This document shows, piece after piece, positions 24,932 through 35,181 of a stretch of DNA of 64,000 bases (position 1 is the first letter of the stretch; every line of letters begins with the position of its first letter). The stretch covers positions 1-64,000 of the forward strand of contig NZ_FNFU01000015.1 in assembly GCF_900101115.1 (NCBI RefSeq), in the 5' to 3' direction. The translations under genes and the position numbers were made by a program. Source of the DNA: Cryobacterium psychrotolerans. Lineage in GTDB: Bacteria; Actinomycetota; Actinomycetes; Actinomycetales; Microbacteriaceae. A model generated the notes under the pieces. That model did no database searches. It had not been told where the DNA came from and saw only the letters and a list, made by a program, of their open reading frames with translations.

Positions 24932-25855
24932 ATGGCGGATCAGACCAGGAATCCCTTCGCCCTCCCCGGTGCCGAGGCGCCGCGGGCAGGTCTGCGTGAC
25001 GTGAACGGATGCCGGCTCCACACGGAGGTGCGCGGCAGCGGCCCGACGATCCTGATCATCGGCGCGGCGAGTGATGACGCGGAGATGTTCCGCCCCATCG
25101 CCGAACGGCTGACCGGGTTCACCGTTGTCACCTATGACCCGCGCGGCACCCTGCGGAGCAGCCGCGATGGCTGGCCCTGCGACTCCACGCGGCATGCGGA
25201 GGACGCCGCGGAGCTGCTCCGCACCCTCGGACTCGGCGCCGAAACACGCGCGGACGTCTTCGGCTCCAGCGCCGGCGGCATCGTTGCCCTGCAGCTGGCC
25301 CTGCGACACCCCGAGCTGGTGCGACGCGTCACCGTGTTCGAGCCGGGCTACTTCCAGCTGACGGCATCCGGCCGGGCCCTGGCCTCCCGCGTAGGCGCGC
25401 AGGTGGACCGGCACCTCGCCGCGCATCCCGGCGACTGGGCCGGGGCGATGGCGCTGGTGTCCGGCGTCGCGCGGGTCGAACGGCCCGACGACAAGCAGCC
25501 CGGCGTCACGCAGCCCGGCGCCCGGCCGTCCGGGCTGCTCGCCGCCCCGGCGGGCCTGGAATGGTACGCGGCACGCGGCGAAGCGCTGGCCGAGAACCTG
25601 ATCAGGGGCGACCTCCCGGTCACCGGCGAGTCCGTCGACTTGCGGGCCCTGGCGACATCGGCCGCCGACATCCGCTTCGCGCTCGGAAGCGCGTCGCATC
25701 CCGTGTTCGGCGAGATCGCCCGCGAGCTGACCCGAGTGCGGCGGCGCCCGGGGTCGGCCGATCCCGAGGAACCCGACGTCATCGACGGCGTCGGCCACGT
25801 AGTCTGTTTCGCTCCGGAGCCGGTCGCCGAGTACATCCGGCGGCGGTGCGCCTAG
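24932..25855 (+). CDS. Alpha/beta hydrolase
   Basis: The 307-residue protein shows the fold: VRGSGPTILIIGAASDD (oxyanion strand), VVTYDPRGTLRSSR, the nucleophile elbow FGSSAGGIVAL (S113) and a C-terminal GVGHVVCF with the catalytic His. An internal repeat-like KQPGVTQPGARPSG lies in the cap. The substrate is unknown. Its TAG stop shares the CTAG at 25852-25855 with the convergent FAD oxidase stop. Confidence 0.88.
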   Translation: MADQTRNPFALPGAEAPRAGLRDVNGCRLHTEVRGSGPTILIIGAASDDAEMFRPIAERLTGFTVVTYDPRGTLRSSRDGWPCDSTRHAEDAAELLRTLGLGAETRADVFGSSAGGIVALQLALRHPELVRRVTVFEPGYFQLTASGRALASRVGAQVDRHLAAHPGDWAGAMALVSGVARVERPDDKQPGVTQPGARPSGLLAAPAGLEWYAARGEALAENLIRGDLPVTGESVDLRALATSAADIRFALGSASHPVFGEIARELTRVRRRPGSADPEEPDVIDGVGHVVCFAPEPVAEYIRRRCA

Positions 25856-27252
25856 ATCAGCGGGATGTTGTGGTTGAGCCGGAAGATGTTCTCCGGGTCG
25901 AACTCGCGTTTCAGGGCCGCGAGGCGCTGCAGTTTCTCCGGACCGTAGACCGAGAGCGCCTGGGCCACGGGATCCCGCCCGCGCTCCTCGCCGAGGAAGT
26001 TCACGTACTGCCCGCCCGTCGAGTACGGCTCCATGTCGGCGGCCATCCCACGCACGAAGGCGGTGTGCGGCGCGTCGTCCGCGGCATCCGGCCAGTAGCC
26101 GTAGACATTGAGCCAGAACCGCGCGGAGCGGTTCGGGAAGGGCGTGGCGTCTTCGGGGACGCGGCCGAACGCGCCGCCCAGGTGGTGGATGTCGAAGCCC
26201 GTCCCCCGCCAGGTTTGTTCGGTTCCCCGACGCACGAGCGTCCCAATCACGTCGTCATCCAACCGGTCGAACGAGGTGTTCTTCCAGTACCCCCGGACGC
26301 CCTTCGGGAACATCTCGTCCGCGGCCGACTGCCACTCGGCCCAGCGGGCGGGCGGGGCGACTTCCGTGTCGGGCGGGGCGGCCGTCCGCAGCCGGTCGAC
26401 GATCCGCTCGCCCTCCTCTGCATCCGGTGATGCCCAGACGAACCCCAGCAACATGTGCGGGTCACCGCCGAGTTCCCAGGTCTCCGGCGGAACAAAGAAC
26501 GAGACGATCGAAGTCATCTCATCGGGCAGGTCGCGCGTCCAGGTGTCGTAGACCCGGAGAGCGTCGGCCCAGCCGTCCCGGCGGTAGACGAGGTTGCCGG
26601 AGAACACCTTCGAGGGCAGCGGATGCGCGCGAAAGGTGAATGAGGACACCACGCCGAAATTGCCTCCGCCTCCCCGGAGTCCCCAGAACAACTCCGGGTT
26701 CTCCCCGGCGCTCGCTCGCAGGACCTCGCCCGACGCCGTGACCAGCTCGGCCGAGAGGAGGTTATCGATCGTCAGGCCGTGGGCCCGGGTCAGCCAGCCG
26801 ACTCCCCCGCCCAGCGTCAGGCCGGCCACGCCGGTTCCCGAGACCACCCCGACCGGCACGGCGAGGTTGTGCGGCCCGGTCGCCCGGTCGATGTCACCGA
26901 GCGTCGCCCCGGCCTGGGCCCGCACGGTGCCTCGTTCCTCGTCGACCTGCACGGCCTTCAGCCCGCCCAGGTCGAGCACGATGCCGCCCTCGACGGTTCC
27001 GTTGCCGGCGACGTTGTGCCCGCCTCCCCGCACCGCGAGGGGCAGCGCATGCTCCCTCGCGTACCGCACGGTCGGAGCAATGTCGGCCGGGGAGGCCGCC
27101 CGAACCACCGCCGCGGGCCGTCGATCGATCATCCCGTTCCAGACGCGCCTGGCCTCGTCGTACCCGGGGTCTTCGGCCAGCAGCACGCTTCCGGCGACCT
27201 GTCCCCGCAGGCCGTCGACAGCAGCCGAGGCCATGGTCTTCGGATCACCCAT
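25852..27252 (-). CDS. FAD-binding oxidoreductase, BBE type (VAO/p-cresol methylhydroxylase fold)
   Basis: The 466-residue flavoenzyme has the PP-loop region LAVRGGGHNVAGNGTV with the His (H79) that carries 8-alpha-histidyl FAD. It also has VGVVSGTGVAGLTLGGGVGWL and the C-terminal berberine-bridge motif YWPDA...FDPENIFRLNHNIP. A second (Cys) FAD link is not evident. Relatives oxidise sugars or aromatic alcohols; the substrate here is unknown. ATG 27252 has AGGTGAG upstream. Three 14-bp tandem repeats lie directly before the gene. Confidence 0.9.
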   Translation of the reverse strand: MGDPKTMASAAVDGLRGQVAGSVLLAEDPGYDEARRVWNGMIDRRPAAVVRAASPADIAPTVRYAREHALPLAVRGGGHNVAGNGTVEGGIVLDLGGLKAVQVDEERGTVRAQAGATLGDIDRATGPHNLAVPVGVVSGTGVAGLTLGGGVGWLTRAHGLTIDNLLSAELVTASGEVLRASAGENPELFWGLRGGGGNFGVVSSFTFRAHPLPSKVFSGNLVYRRDGWADALRVYDTWTRDLPDEMTSIVSFFVPPETWELGGDPHMLLGFVWASPDAEEGERIVDRLRTAAPPDTEVAPPARWAEWQSAADEMFPKGVRGYWKNTSFDRLDDDVIGTLVRRGTEQTWRGTGFDIHHLGGAFGRVPEDATPFPNRSARFWLNVYGYWPDAADDAPHTAFVRGMAADMEPYSTGGQYVNFLGEERGRDPVAQALSVYGPEKLQRLAALKREFDPENIFRLNHNIPLI

Positions 27253-27266
27253 GTGTCTCACCTACA

Positions 27267-27308
27267 GATTTGCCGATACTGATGTGCCGATATCGATTTG
27301 CCGATACT
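27267..27308. repeat. Three tandem 14-bp iterons before the FAD oxidase gene
   Basis: Contiguous copies GATTTGCCGATACT (27267-27280), GATGTGCCGATATC (27281-27294) and GATTTGCCGATACT (27295-27308) start 15 bp upstream of the ATG. The first and third are identical. They could be regulator-binding iterons in the promoter or 5' leader. Confidence 0.85.
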
Positions 27309-27417
27309 TGCGTGTGTGTGCGGCTGGCCGCGCCGGCTGGTGAGCGCGGCCCGGATCATCCGCTTCGTCCATTATCGGCAGGGTGAAACACACTCGCAAG
27401 GACCACGTCCCGGACGG

Positions 27418-28719
27418 TCAGGCCCCGAAAGCGTCGATTCGCGCCGTCCCGTCGTAGCCGCCTTTCGGCGCGGGCAGCCCGAACAGCGCCCCCACCGTGG
27501 GCGCCACATCTATCGTGCGGGCGGGCTGGGAAGACGACCCTGCGAGAACCCGAGGGCTGCCACCGGCGATGAAGAAGGGGATCGGTTCGGTGGCCGGATG
27601 CCCGTGGTTGCCCGGAATCGGGTTGGACGCGACCCAGGGATCGGAGAAGCGCCAGCCCGTCCGGCAGAACGCGACCAGGTCGCCCGCCTCCGGGCCGAGG
27701 CGCAGGTCGGCGGGGTTCGAAATCGACAGCACTCCCGGGTGCGCGGCCACGAGACCGCGAATCTCGGCCACCCCGGCATCCCGAGCACCAGCGGGCCCCG
27801 TCCAATACAGCAGGTCGGCCCCGCCGTTTTGGGCGATGGCGACCCGATCGCGCAGGTCGGGACGTCCGGCGAGGATCTGATCCACGGAGATGACGTTCGA
27901 CGGGATGGACCAATCCATGGAATGGTCCGCGAGCACGATGAGCACGCTGCTCTCCCAGGTGCCCGCCGCGACGAGATGATCCACGAATCGCCCGACCTGG
28001 TTGTCCGTGTCGCGGAGGGCCGTGGTCCGGGCGGCCTGCAGGGTCGTGCCGGAGACATCCGAATGCCCCACTCGGTCGACATCGCCGAGGTTCGTGAACA
28101 CGAAATCGGGGTCCACCCGGTCGACCATGGCGATCAGCGCGTCCATCGTGAAGTTGTCGGGCGCGTGCCCCGTCACCGGGAGAAGCGGGGAGGGCTCCCA
28201 GCGGTAGGTGGCGCGCTCGCCGAAGATACCGAAGAGGTAGCGCTTGCTGAGCACCGATCCCGTCGAGAAGCCCTCATCCCTGAGCCGGTCGAGCAACGTC
28301 GGAAAGCGAAGGTCGGCGGGCCGGTCCAGATCGCGCACGACGGACTCTGCGCGGTCGTAGATCGAGTTGGCCGGAACCCCGGAGCGAATCGGTCGGACCC
28401 CGGTCATCATCATCACGTGGTTGGGGATGGTCTCCATGACGGGCAGGGAACGGGCGGCGGGGAAGTCGGTCCCGGCGGTGCGCAGCGCCGCCAGGCGGGG
28501 GGTGAGGGCCGAGGTGATCTCATCGGGGCGGCAACCGTCGACGACCAGCACGTACACCCGCGTTCGCGACGCCGGCGCCGTCACGCGGGTCGGCAGCGCG
28601 GATGCCTGGCCGGCGGTCCCCGCGGCGATGGAGAGAATGACGGAGGCCCCGCCTGCCGCGGCCAGTCTGAGGAACCGGCGGCGGTCGGAGTCCGGGAATC
28701 CGGACGGCGCGGCGTTCAC
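27418..28719 (-). CDS. Tat-exported alkaline-phosphatase-superfamily phosphodiesterase/nucleotide pyrophosphatase
   Basis: The 433-residue protein begins with a Tat signal (DRRRFLRLAAAGGASVILSIAAG). The mature domain has RVYVLVVDGCRPDE (metal/nucleophile region), PNHVMMMTG, NLGDVDRVGHSD and VLADHSMDW, the metal-binding motifs of type I phosphodiesterases. It should hydrolyse extracellular phosphodiesters or pyrophosphates. GTG 28719 overlaps the phoD stop (GTGA), so the two phosphatases are coupled. It may serve phosphate scavenging. Confidence 0.88.
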   Translation of the reverse strand: MNAAPSGFPDSDRRRFLRLAAAGGASVILSIAAGTAGQASALPTRVTAPASRTRVYVLVVDGCRPDEITSALTPRLAALRTAGTDFPAARSLPVMETIPNHVMMMTGVRPIRSGVPANSIYDRAESVVRDLDRPADLRFPTLLDRLRDEGFSTGSVLSKRYLFGIFGERATYRWEPSPLLPVTGHAPDNFTMDALIAMVDRVDPDFVFTNLGDVDRVGHSDVSGTTLQAARTTALRDTDNQVGRFVDHLVAAGTWESSVLIVLADHSMDWSIPSNVISVDQILAGRPDLRDRVAIAQNGGADLLYWTGPAGARDAGVAEIRGLVAAHPGVLSISNPADLRLGPEAGDLVAFCRTGWRFSDPWVASNPIPGNHGHPATEPIPFFIAGGSPRVLAGSSSQPARTIDVAPTVGALFGLPAPKGGYDGTARIDAFGA

Positions 28720-30365
28720 AGGACGCGGCTCACGGCCTGGGTGCCGGCGGCAACCTGCCACGACGCGGACAGGGTGCTGGTCGCCGCCCTGCTCGTGCGG
28801 TCAGAGAGCACGTACCAGTCCATCCGCAGGGCGCCCGGCGTCACCTCCAGGACCGAGAATCCGTGCGAGTCGAAGTCCAGGTACTTGACGTGCGGGTTCG
28901 CGGCCTTGAAGGCCTCCTCGACGGCGACGGATGCCGTGCGCGGCTGGGTCCCGAGGATGTCGTCCAGGTTGTCGCTGGTCACTGAGGTGCAGACGAGTTC
29001 CGCGGCCACGGACGCGCCGTTCGACGGGTACGTCAGCGGGTCCGCCGGCACGTCGCAGGCCCAGCTGGAGTGGATGTCCCCGGTGAGGAAGACGGCATCC
29101 GTGATGGCGTTGTCGCGCAGGTGGCTGATCACCCGGCTGCGGTCCGCCGTGTAGCCATCCCACTGGTCCACGTTGTACGGGACGCCGTCGATCGTGGTCG
29201 ACCCGAGCAGCTGCGAAACGGCGCCGACTTCCCGCGCGCTCAGCGTTGACGGGAAGCGGACGGGGGCGATCATGACGGGGTTGCCGATGAGTTTCCATTG
29301 CGTCTCGGCCCCGGAGAAACCGTCCAGCAGCCAGTCCATCTGCGCCGCACCGGTCAGGGTGCGTGCCGGGTCGCCAATCGCGGGATCGACCATGTTCGAC
29401 GCCTGCTGGCTGCGGTAACTGCGCAGGTCCAGCATGGAAATGCTGGCCAGAGCGCCGTAACTGAAGCGGCGGTAGAGGTGGCCGCCCGGTTCGTATCGCA
29501 CCGGCATCCACTCGGCGTAGGCCTGCTGGGATGCCGCCTGGCGCGACGCCCAGGACCCCTCCACGCCTTCCGTGTGGTTCTCGGCTCCCCCGGACCAGGC
29601 GTCGTTGGCGGACTCGTGATCGTCCCAGGTGACGACGAACGGAACCGCCGCATGCAACGCCTGCAGCTCGAGGTCGGTCTTGTACTGCGCGTGACGGCGC
29701 CGGTAGTGGGACAGCGTGGTCATTTCGACCGCCGGGTCGTGCGGCCGGACCACGACGTCCCGGGCCTGGTACTCGCCGGGGCCGTACTCGTAGAGGTAGT
29801 CACCCAGGTGCAGCACCACGTCCAGGTCGCCCCGGTCCGCGAGGTGGCGGTACGCGCTGAAGTAGCCGGCCTGCCAGTTGGCGCACGACACGACCCCCAT
29901 CCGCAGTCGTTGAACGGCCGTTCCGGCCGCGGGCGCCGTGCGTGTGCGACCGGTTGCCGACGTCACTCCGGCCACGATGAATCGGTACCAGTAGGTCGTG
30001 CCCGGTCGCAGCCCGTGGGCCGCCACCTTGACGGTGTGGTCCCGTGCGGCGCCCGTGATGACGGAACCGCGCGCCGCGACCCGGTGGAAACCGGAGTCCT
30101 CTGCCACCTCCCACTTCACGGCCACGTCCGCGCCGACCCCCGATCCCGGCACGGCGTCCGCGGAGGGGGTCACCCGCGTCCAGAGCAGGATTCCGTCGGG
30201 CAGCGGGTCGCCGGAGGCTACGCCGTGCAGGAAACCGGGCACCACGGCGCCGGCCGCCTGGGCCGGCAGCGCGCCGGCTGTCGCGCCGGCTGTCGTCGCG
30301 GCGGCACCGGCAAAAGCCATGACGCCTGCGGAGCGGAGAAGATCTCGTCGATTGAAAGGACTCAT
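28716..30365 (-). CDS. phoD: PhoD-type alkaline phosphatase, Tat-exported
   Basis: The 549-residue protein starts MSPFNRRDLLRSAGV, a Tat signal, followed by a PhoD N-terminal Fn3-like domain (HGVASGDPLPDGILLWTRVTP). The metallophosphatase core has VVSCANWQAGYFSAYRHLA, VLHLGDYLYEYG, TWDDHESANDAW and LTGDIHSSW (Fe/Ca ligands). PhoD releases phosphate from mono- and diesters outside the cell. A PHO-box-like repeat lies about 50 bp upstream. The downstream phosphodiesterase overlaps it as GTGA. Confidence 0.94.
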   Translation of the reverse strand: MSPFNRRDLLRSAGVMAFAGAAATTAGATAGALPAQAAGAVVPGFLHGVASGDPLPDGILLWTRVTPSADAVPGSGVGADVAVKWEVAEDSGFHRVAARGSVITGAARDHTVKVAAHGLRPGTTYWYRFIVAGVTSATGRTRTAPAAGTAVQRLRMGVVSCANWQAGYFSAYRHLADRGDLDVVLHLGDYLYEYGPGEYQARDVVVRPHDPAVEMTTLSHYRRRHAQYKTDLELQALHAAVPFVVTWDDHESANDAWSGGAENHTEGVEGSWASRQAASQQAYAEWMPVRYEPGGHLYRRFSYGALASISMLDLRSYRSQQASNMVDPAIGDPARTLTGAAQMDWLLDGFSGAETQWKLIGNPVMIAPVRFPSTLSAREVGAVSQLLGSTTIDGVPYNVDQWDGYTADRSRVISHLRDNAITDAVFLTGDIHSSWACDVPADPLTYPSNGASVAAELVCTSVTSDNLDDILGTQPRTASVAVEEAFKAANPHVKYLDFDSHGFSVLEVTPGALRMDWYVLSDRTSRAATSTLSASWQVAAGTQAVSRVL

Positions 30366-30415
30366 ACCCCCAGTCTGGGGGGGGCATATTCACGCGGCCG
30401 CGCATTCGAGGGGTC

Positions 30416-30433
30416 GTTCACCCGCTGTTCCCC
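30416..30433. promoter_or_regulatory. PHO-box-like direct repeat
   Basis: GTTCACC, spacer CGCT, GTTCCCC gives two 7-bp units with 4-bp spacing, the layout of PhoP boxes in Streptomyces. It lies 51 bp from the phoD start in the divergent phoD/ppsA region. A third, weaker ATTCACG occurs at 30389. Suggests induction of the phosphatase operon by phosphate starvation. Confidence 0.5.
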
Positions 30434-30531
30434 CAGGATTCGTCCACCGTCCATGCCCCCGCGCCGGGATTCTTTGGGTGTACCGTGCGACGAGAGACCC
30501 CTGTTCGTGAACGGATGAGCGGAGCAAACGG

Positions 30532-32907
30532 ATGCAACGAGTTCTCTGGCTGGGCGACGCGTCGCTGGCCGATTTGGGTGCCCTGGGCGGCAAGAACGCA
30601 TCGCTCGGGGAGATGATCTCGCATCTGTCCTCCCTCGGGGTCACCGTGCCGATGGGTTTCGCCACCACATCGGACGCCTTCCGCGAGTTCCTGCTCGAGA
30701 ACGGCGTCGACAAGCACGTCGACCGGGCGCTGCAGGGCCTCGACACGAACAACCTCGCGGCGCTGCAGACCGCCGGCGCCTCCATCCGCGCCGCGATCAT
30801 CGCCGGCACACTCCCGCCTCCCCTCGAGGCCGAGGTGCGGGAGGCCTACGGCCAGCTGGAGAGCTGCAACCCGGCGGGCCTGAGCGTGGCCATGCGCTCC
30901 AGCGCCACCGCGGAGGACCTGCCCGAGGCATCCTTTGCCGGCCAGCAGGAGACTCTGCTCAATGTGCAGGGAATCGACGAGGTGCTGCGCCGCCTGCCCG
31001 AGGTCTTCGCGTCGCTGTTCACCGACCGGGCGATCGCCTACCGGGCACACCACAACGTGCCGACCCTCGGCATCGCGCTGTCGGTGGGGGTGCAGGTGAT
31101 GGTTCGCTCCGACATCGGCGCATCCGGGGTGCTGTTCACGATCGACACCGAGTCCGGCTTCAAGGACCTCGTGTTGATCAACTCCGTCTACGGGCTCGGC
31201 GAAGCGATCGTGCAGGGTGCGGTCAACCCGGATGAATTCCGGGTATACAAGAGCTCCCTGGCCGCGGACAAGTACGCGATCCTCAGCCACGAGCTCGGCA
31301 CCAAGGAGCAACGGATGGTCTACGCCGACGGGGCACAGGCGACCACGCGCTTCGAGCCGGTGCCGGTCGTCGACCAGCGCCGGTTCAGCATCACCGACGA
31401 CGACGTGCACGAGCTCGCCCGGATGGCCGTGACGATTGAAAACCACTACGGCCGGGCGATGGACATCGAGTGGGGCAAGAGCGGCATCGACGGCCGTCTC
31501 TACATCCTCCAGGCCCGGCCGGAGACCGTGGAGTCCCGGGCCGGCACGGCTGGGGTCCTCCGCCAGTACCGCCTCACCGGGACGGCCCCGGAGCTGCTCT
31601 CCGGCCGGGCCGTGGGCCGCAAGATCGGCAGCGGGATCGCCCGGATCCTCGCGTCCACGGCGGAGATGGGGCGGCTGCAGCCGGGTGATGTTCTCGTCAC
31701 GGACATGACGGACCCGGACTGGGAACCGGTCATCAAGAAGGCCAGCGCCATTGTCACGAACCGCGGCGGCCGCACCTGCCACGCGGCGATCATCGCCCGC
31801 GAGCTCGGGATTCCGGCCATCGTGGGCACCGCCTCCGGCACGACGGCCCTGTATGACGGGCAGCCGGTCACCGTCACCTGCGCCGAGGGAGAGACCGGCC
31901 GCGTCCTCGACGGGCTGGTCGACTTCACCGTTGATGAGGTCAGCATCAACGAGCTCCCGCCCATCGGGCCCCGCCTGATGCTCAACGTCGGCTCCCCCGA
32001 CCAGGCCTTCTCCCTCGCGTCGCTGCCCCACCACGGCGTCGGCCTGGCCCGGCTCGAGTTCATCATCAGCACCCGCATCGGCATCCACCCCGCCGCGCTG
32101 ATCGCGGTCGAGTCGGGCGACACCGCCGGGCTGACGGATGAGGTCGTCGCGGAAATCCACCAGAGAACGGATGCCTACGGCGGCGCGACCGCCTTCTACG
32201 TGAAGCGCCTCGCCGAGGGCATCGCGACCATCGCCGCCGCCTTCGCCCCCGAGCCCGTCATCGTCAGGTTCTCCGATTTCAAGTCCAACGAATACGCCAA
32301 TCTGCTCGGCGGCCCGGCGTTCGAACCCGACGAGGAGAACCCGATGATCGGCTACCGGGGTGCATCCCGGTACGTGTCCGACGCCTTCCGGGAATGCTTC
32401 GACCTCGAGTGCCAGGCCGCCCTGTTCGTGCGGGACACGATGGGCTTGACCAACCTCAAACTCATGATTCCCTTCGTCCGGACGATCGCCGAAGCGGAGG
32501 GTGTGATCCGCATTCTCGCCGAGAACGGGCTGGAGCGCGGGCGCAACGGTTTGGAGGTCGTGATGATGTGCGAGGTCCCCTCGAACGCCGTCCTGGCCGA
32601 CGAGTTCCTCGAGCACTTTGACGGGTTCTCGATCGGCTCGAACGACCTAACCCAGCTGACGCTCGGACTCGACCGGGACTCCGCGCTGGTGGCCGAGGCA
32701 TTCGACGAGCGCGACCCGGCGGTGCTGAAGCTCATCTCCCTGGCTATCGCCGCGGGTAAGCGCGCCGGCAAGTATGTGGGCATCTGCGGCCAGGGGCCAA
32801 GCGACTACCCGGACTTCGCCCGCTGGCTCGCGGCCGAGGGGATCGACTCCATGTCGCTGTCGCCCGACACGCTCGTCTCGACCTGGCTGGCGTTGGCCGA
32901 ACCCTGA
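30532..32907 (+). CDS. ppsA: Phosphoenolpyruvate synthase
   Basis: The 791-residue protein has the ATP-grasp N-terminal domain ([42 protein letters not shown]), the swivelling phospho-His domain ([22 protein letters not shown]417) and the PEP/pyruvate barrel with GICGQGPSD (C752). It makes PEP from pyruvate and ATP in gluconeogenesis. GGAG lies 9 bp before ATG 30532. Its last 103 bp are overlapped on the other strand by the DUF998-like gene. Confidence 0.95.
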   Translation: MQRVLWLGDASLADLGALGGKNASLGEMISHLSSLGVTVPMGFATTSDAFREFLLENGVDKHVDRALQGLDTNNLAALQTAGASIRAAIIAGTLPPPLEAEVREAYGQLESCNPAGLSVAMRSSATAEDLPEASFAGQQETLLNVQGIDEVLRRLPEVFASLFTDRAIAYRAHHNVPTLGIALSVGVQVMVRSDIGASGVLFTIDTESGFKDLVLINSVYGLGEAIVQGAVNPDEFRVYKSSLAADKYAILSHELGTKEQRMVYADGAQATTRFEPVPVVDQRRFSITDDDVHELARMAVTIENHYGRAMDIEWGKSGIDGRLYILQARPETVESRAGTAGVLRQYRLTGTAPELLSGRAVGRKIGSGIARILASTAEMGRLQPGDVLVTDMTDPDWEPVIKKASAIVTNRGGRTCHAAIIARELGIPAIVGTASGTTALYDGQPVTVTCAEGETGRVLDGLVDFTVDEVSINELPPIGPRLMLNVGSPDQAFSLASLPHHGVGLARLEFIISTRIGIHPAALIAVESGDTAGLTDEVVAEIHQRTDAYGGATAFYVKRLAEGIATIAAAFAPEPVIVRFSDFKSNEYANLLGGPAFEPDEENPMIGYRGASRYVSDAFRECFDLECQAALFVRDTMGLTNLKLMIPFVRTIAEAEGVIRILAENGLERGRNGLEVVMMCEVPSNAVLADEFLEHFDGFSIGSNDLTQLTLGLDRDSALVAEAFDERDPAVLKLISLAIAAGKRAGKYVGICGQGPSDYPDFARWLAAEGIDSMSLSPDTLVSTWLALAEP

Positions 32908-33599
32908 TCCGCGCCGGCCGGGCCCGGATCCGTCATCGTGCGGCGAATGGCCGCACAGACGACGAAGGCCCAGCCGAGGATCCCGGCCAGGCAGACCCGT
33001 TCTGCGAGCCCGAGCAGGGTCGGTTCGAACCGGTCGGACAGGCCGACGCCGAGCAGCCCGGCCGCCGCGACGGCGACGAGGGCCAGGGCGGCCGGGTAGA
33101 TGCGACGGAGCTCGGGTGTGGCCCGGAGCCAGCCGGTCAGGAGCGCGAAGGCTGCGAGTGCGGCGAAGAAGCCGAGCGACGCCACGATGAGGTGCAGGGT
33201 GCCGGCAAGGGTGGAGGCCCGCAGGCCGAACTCCCCCGCTGGATTGATGTCCGTGGGAAGGAACGCCAGCGCCGCCGAGCACGCGCCGGCGACGATCAGC
33301 AGCACCAGCCCGGCTCCCCGGAGCCTCGTCGGGGGGCCGACGAGGCCGATGGCCGCGGCCGCGCAGAGCGTCAACCCGGCCCGGCCGAGGAAGTTGAGGT
33401 TCATGATCCAGCCGAAGGGACCGACCGCGAGGTTGCTCTCGGCGTCACTGACCACGCTGTAGTGCGGCGGCAGGCATTGGAGCACGACGTCCACGAGCAC
33501 GTACACGACGACGCCGACCATCGCCGCAGTGGCGAAACGCCGCGCCGCATCCGGCGGCAGGGCCGGTCGAAACCGACCGGCCCTGCCGCGAACAATCAC
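32805..33599 (-). CDS. DUF998-family membrane protein
   Basis: The 264-residue protein has six or so hydrophobic segments. DAESNLAVGPFGWIMNLNFLGRAG and LAGTLHLIVASLGFF are typical of DUF998. Function unknown. GTG 33599 is the longest start, but codons 4-15 form the hairpin that probably terminates ilvC, so a later start (ATG 33521) is possible. The last ~34 residues are hydrophilic and encoded antisense to the 3' end of ppsA. This looks like read-through past a lost stop rather than a conserved domain. Confidence 0.78.
   Translation of the reverse strand: MIVRGRAGRFRPALPPDAARRFATAAMVGVVVYVLVDVVLQCLPPHYSVVSDAESNLAVGPFGWIMNLNFLGRAGLTLCAAAAIGLVGPPTRLRGAGLVLLIVAGACSAALAFLPTDINPAGEFGLRASTLAGTLHLIVASLGFFAALAAFALLTGWLRATPELRRIYPAALALVAVAAAGLLGVGLSDRFEPTLLGLAERVCLAGILGWAFVVCAAIRRTMTDPGPAGADQGSANASQVETSVSGDSDMESIPSAASQRAKSG
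33552..33587. terminator. Strong hairpin downstream of ilvC
   Basis: GCGGCAGGGCCGGTCG and CGACCGGCCCTGCCGC pair perfectly over 16 bp around AAAC, 23 bp past the ilvC stop. It probably ends the ilv transcript although it lies inside the 5' end of the longest DUF998 frame. Confidence 0.7.
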
Positions 33600-33609
33600 C
33601 TGGCGATAC

Positions 33610-35179
<1,570 letters not shown>

Positions 35180-35181
35180 GG

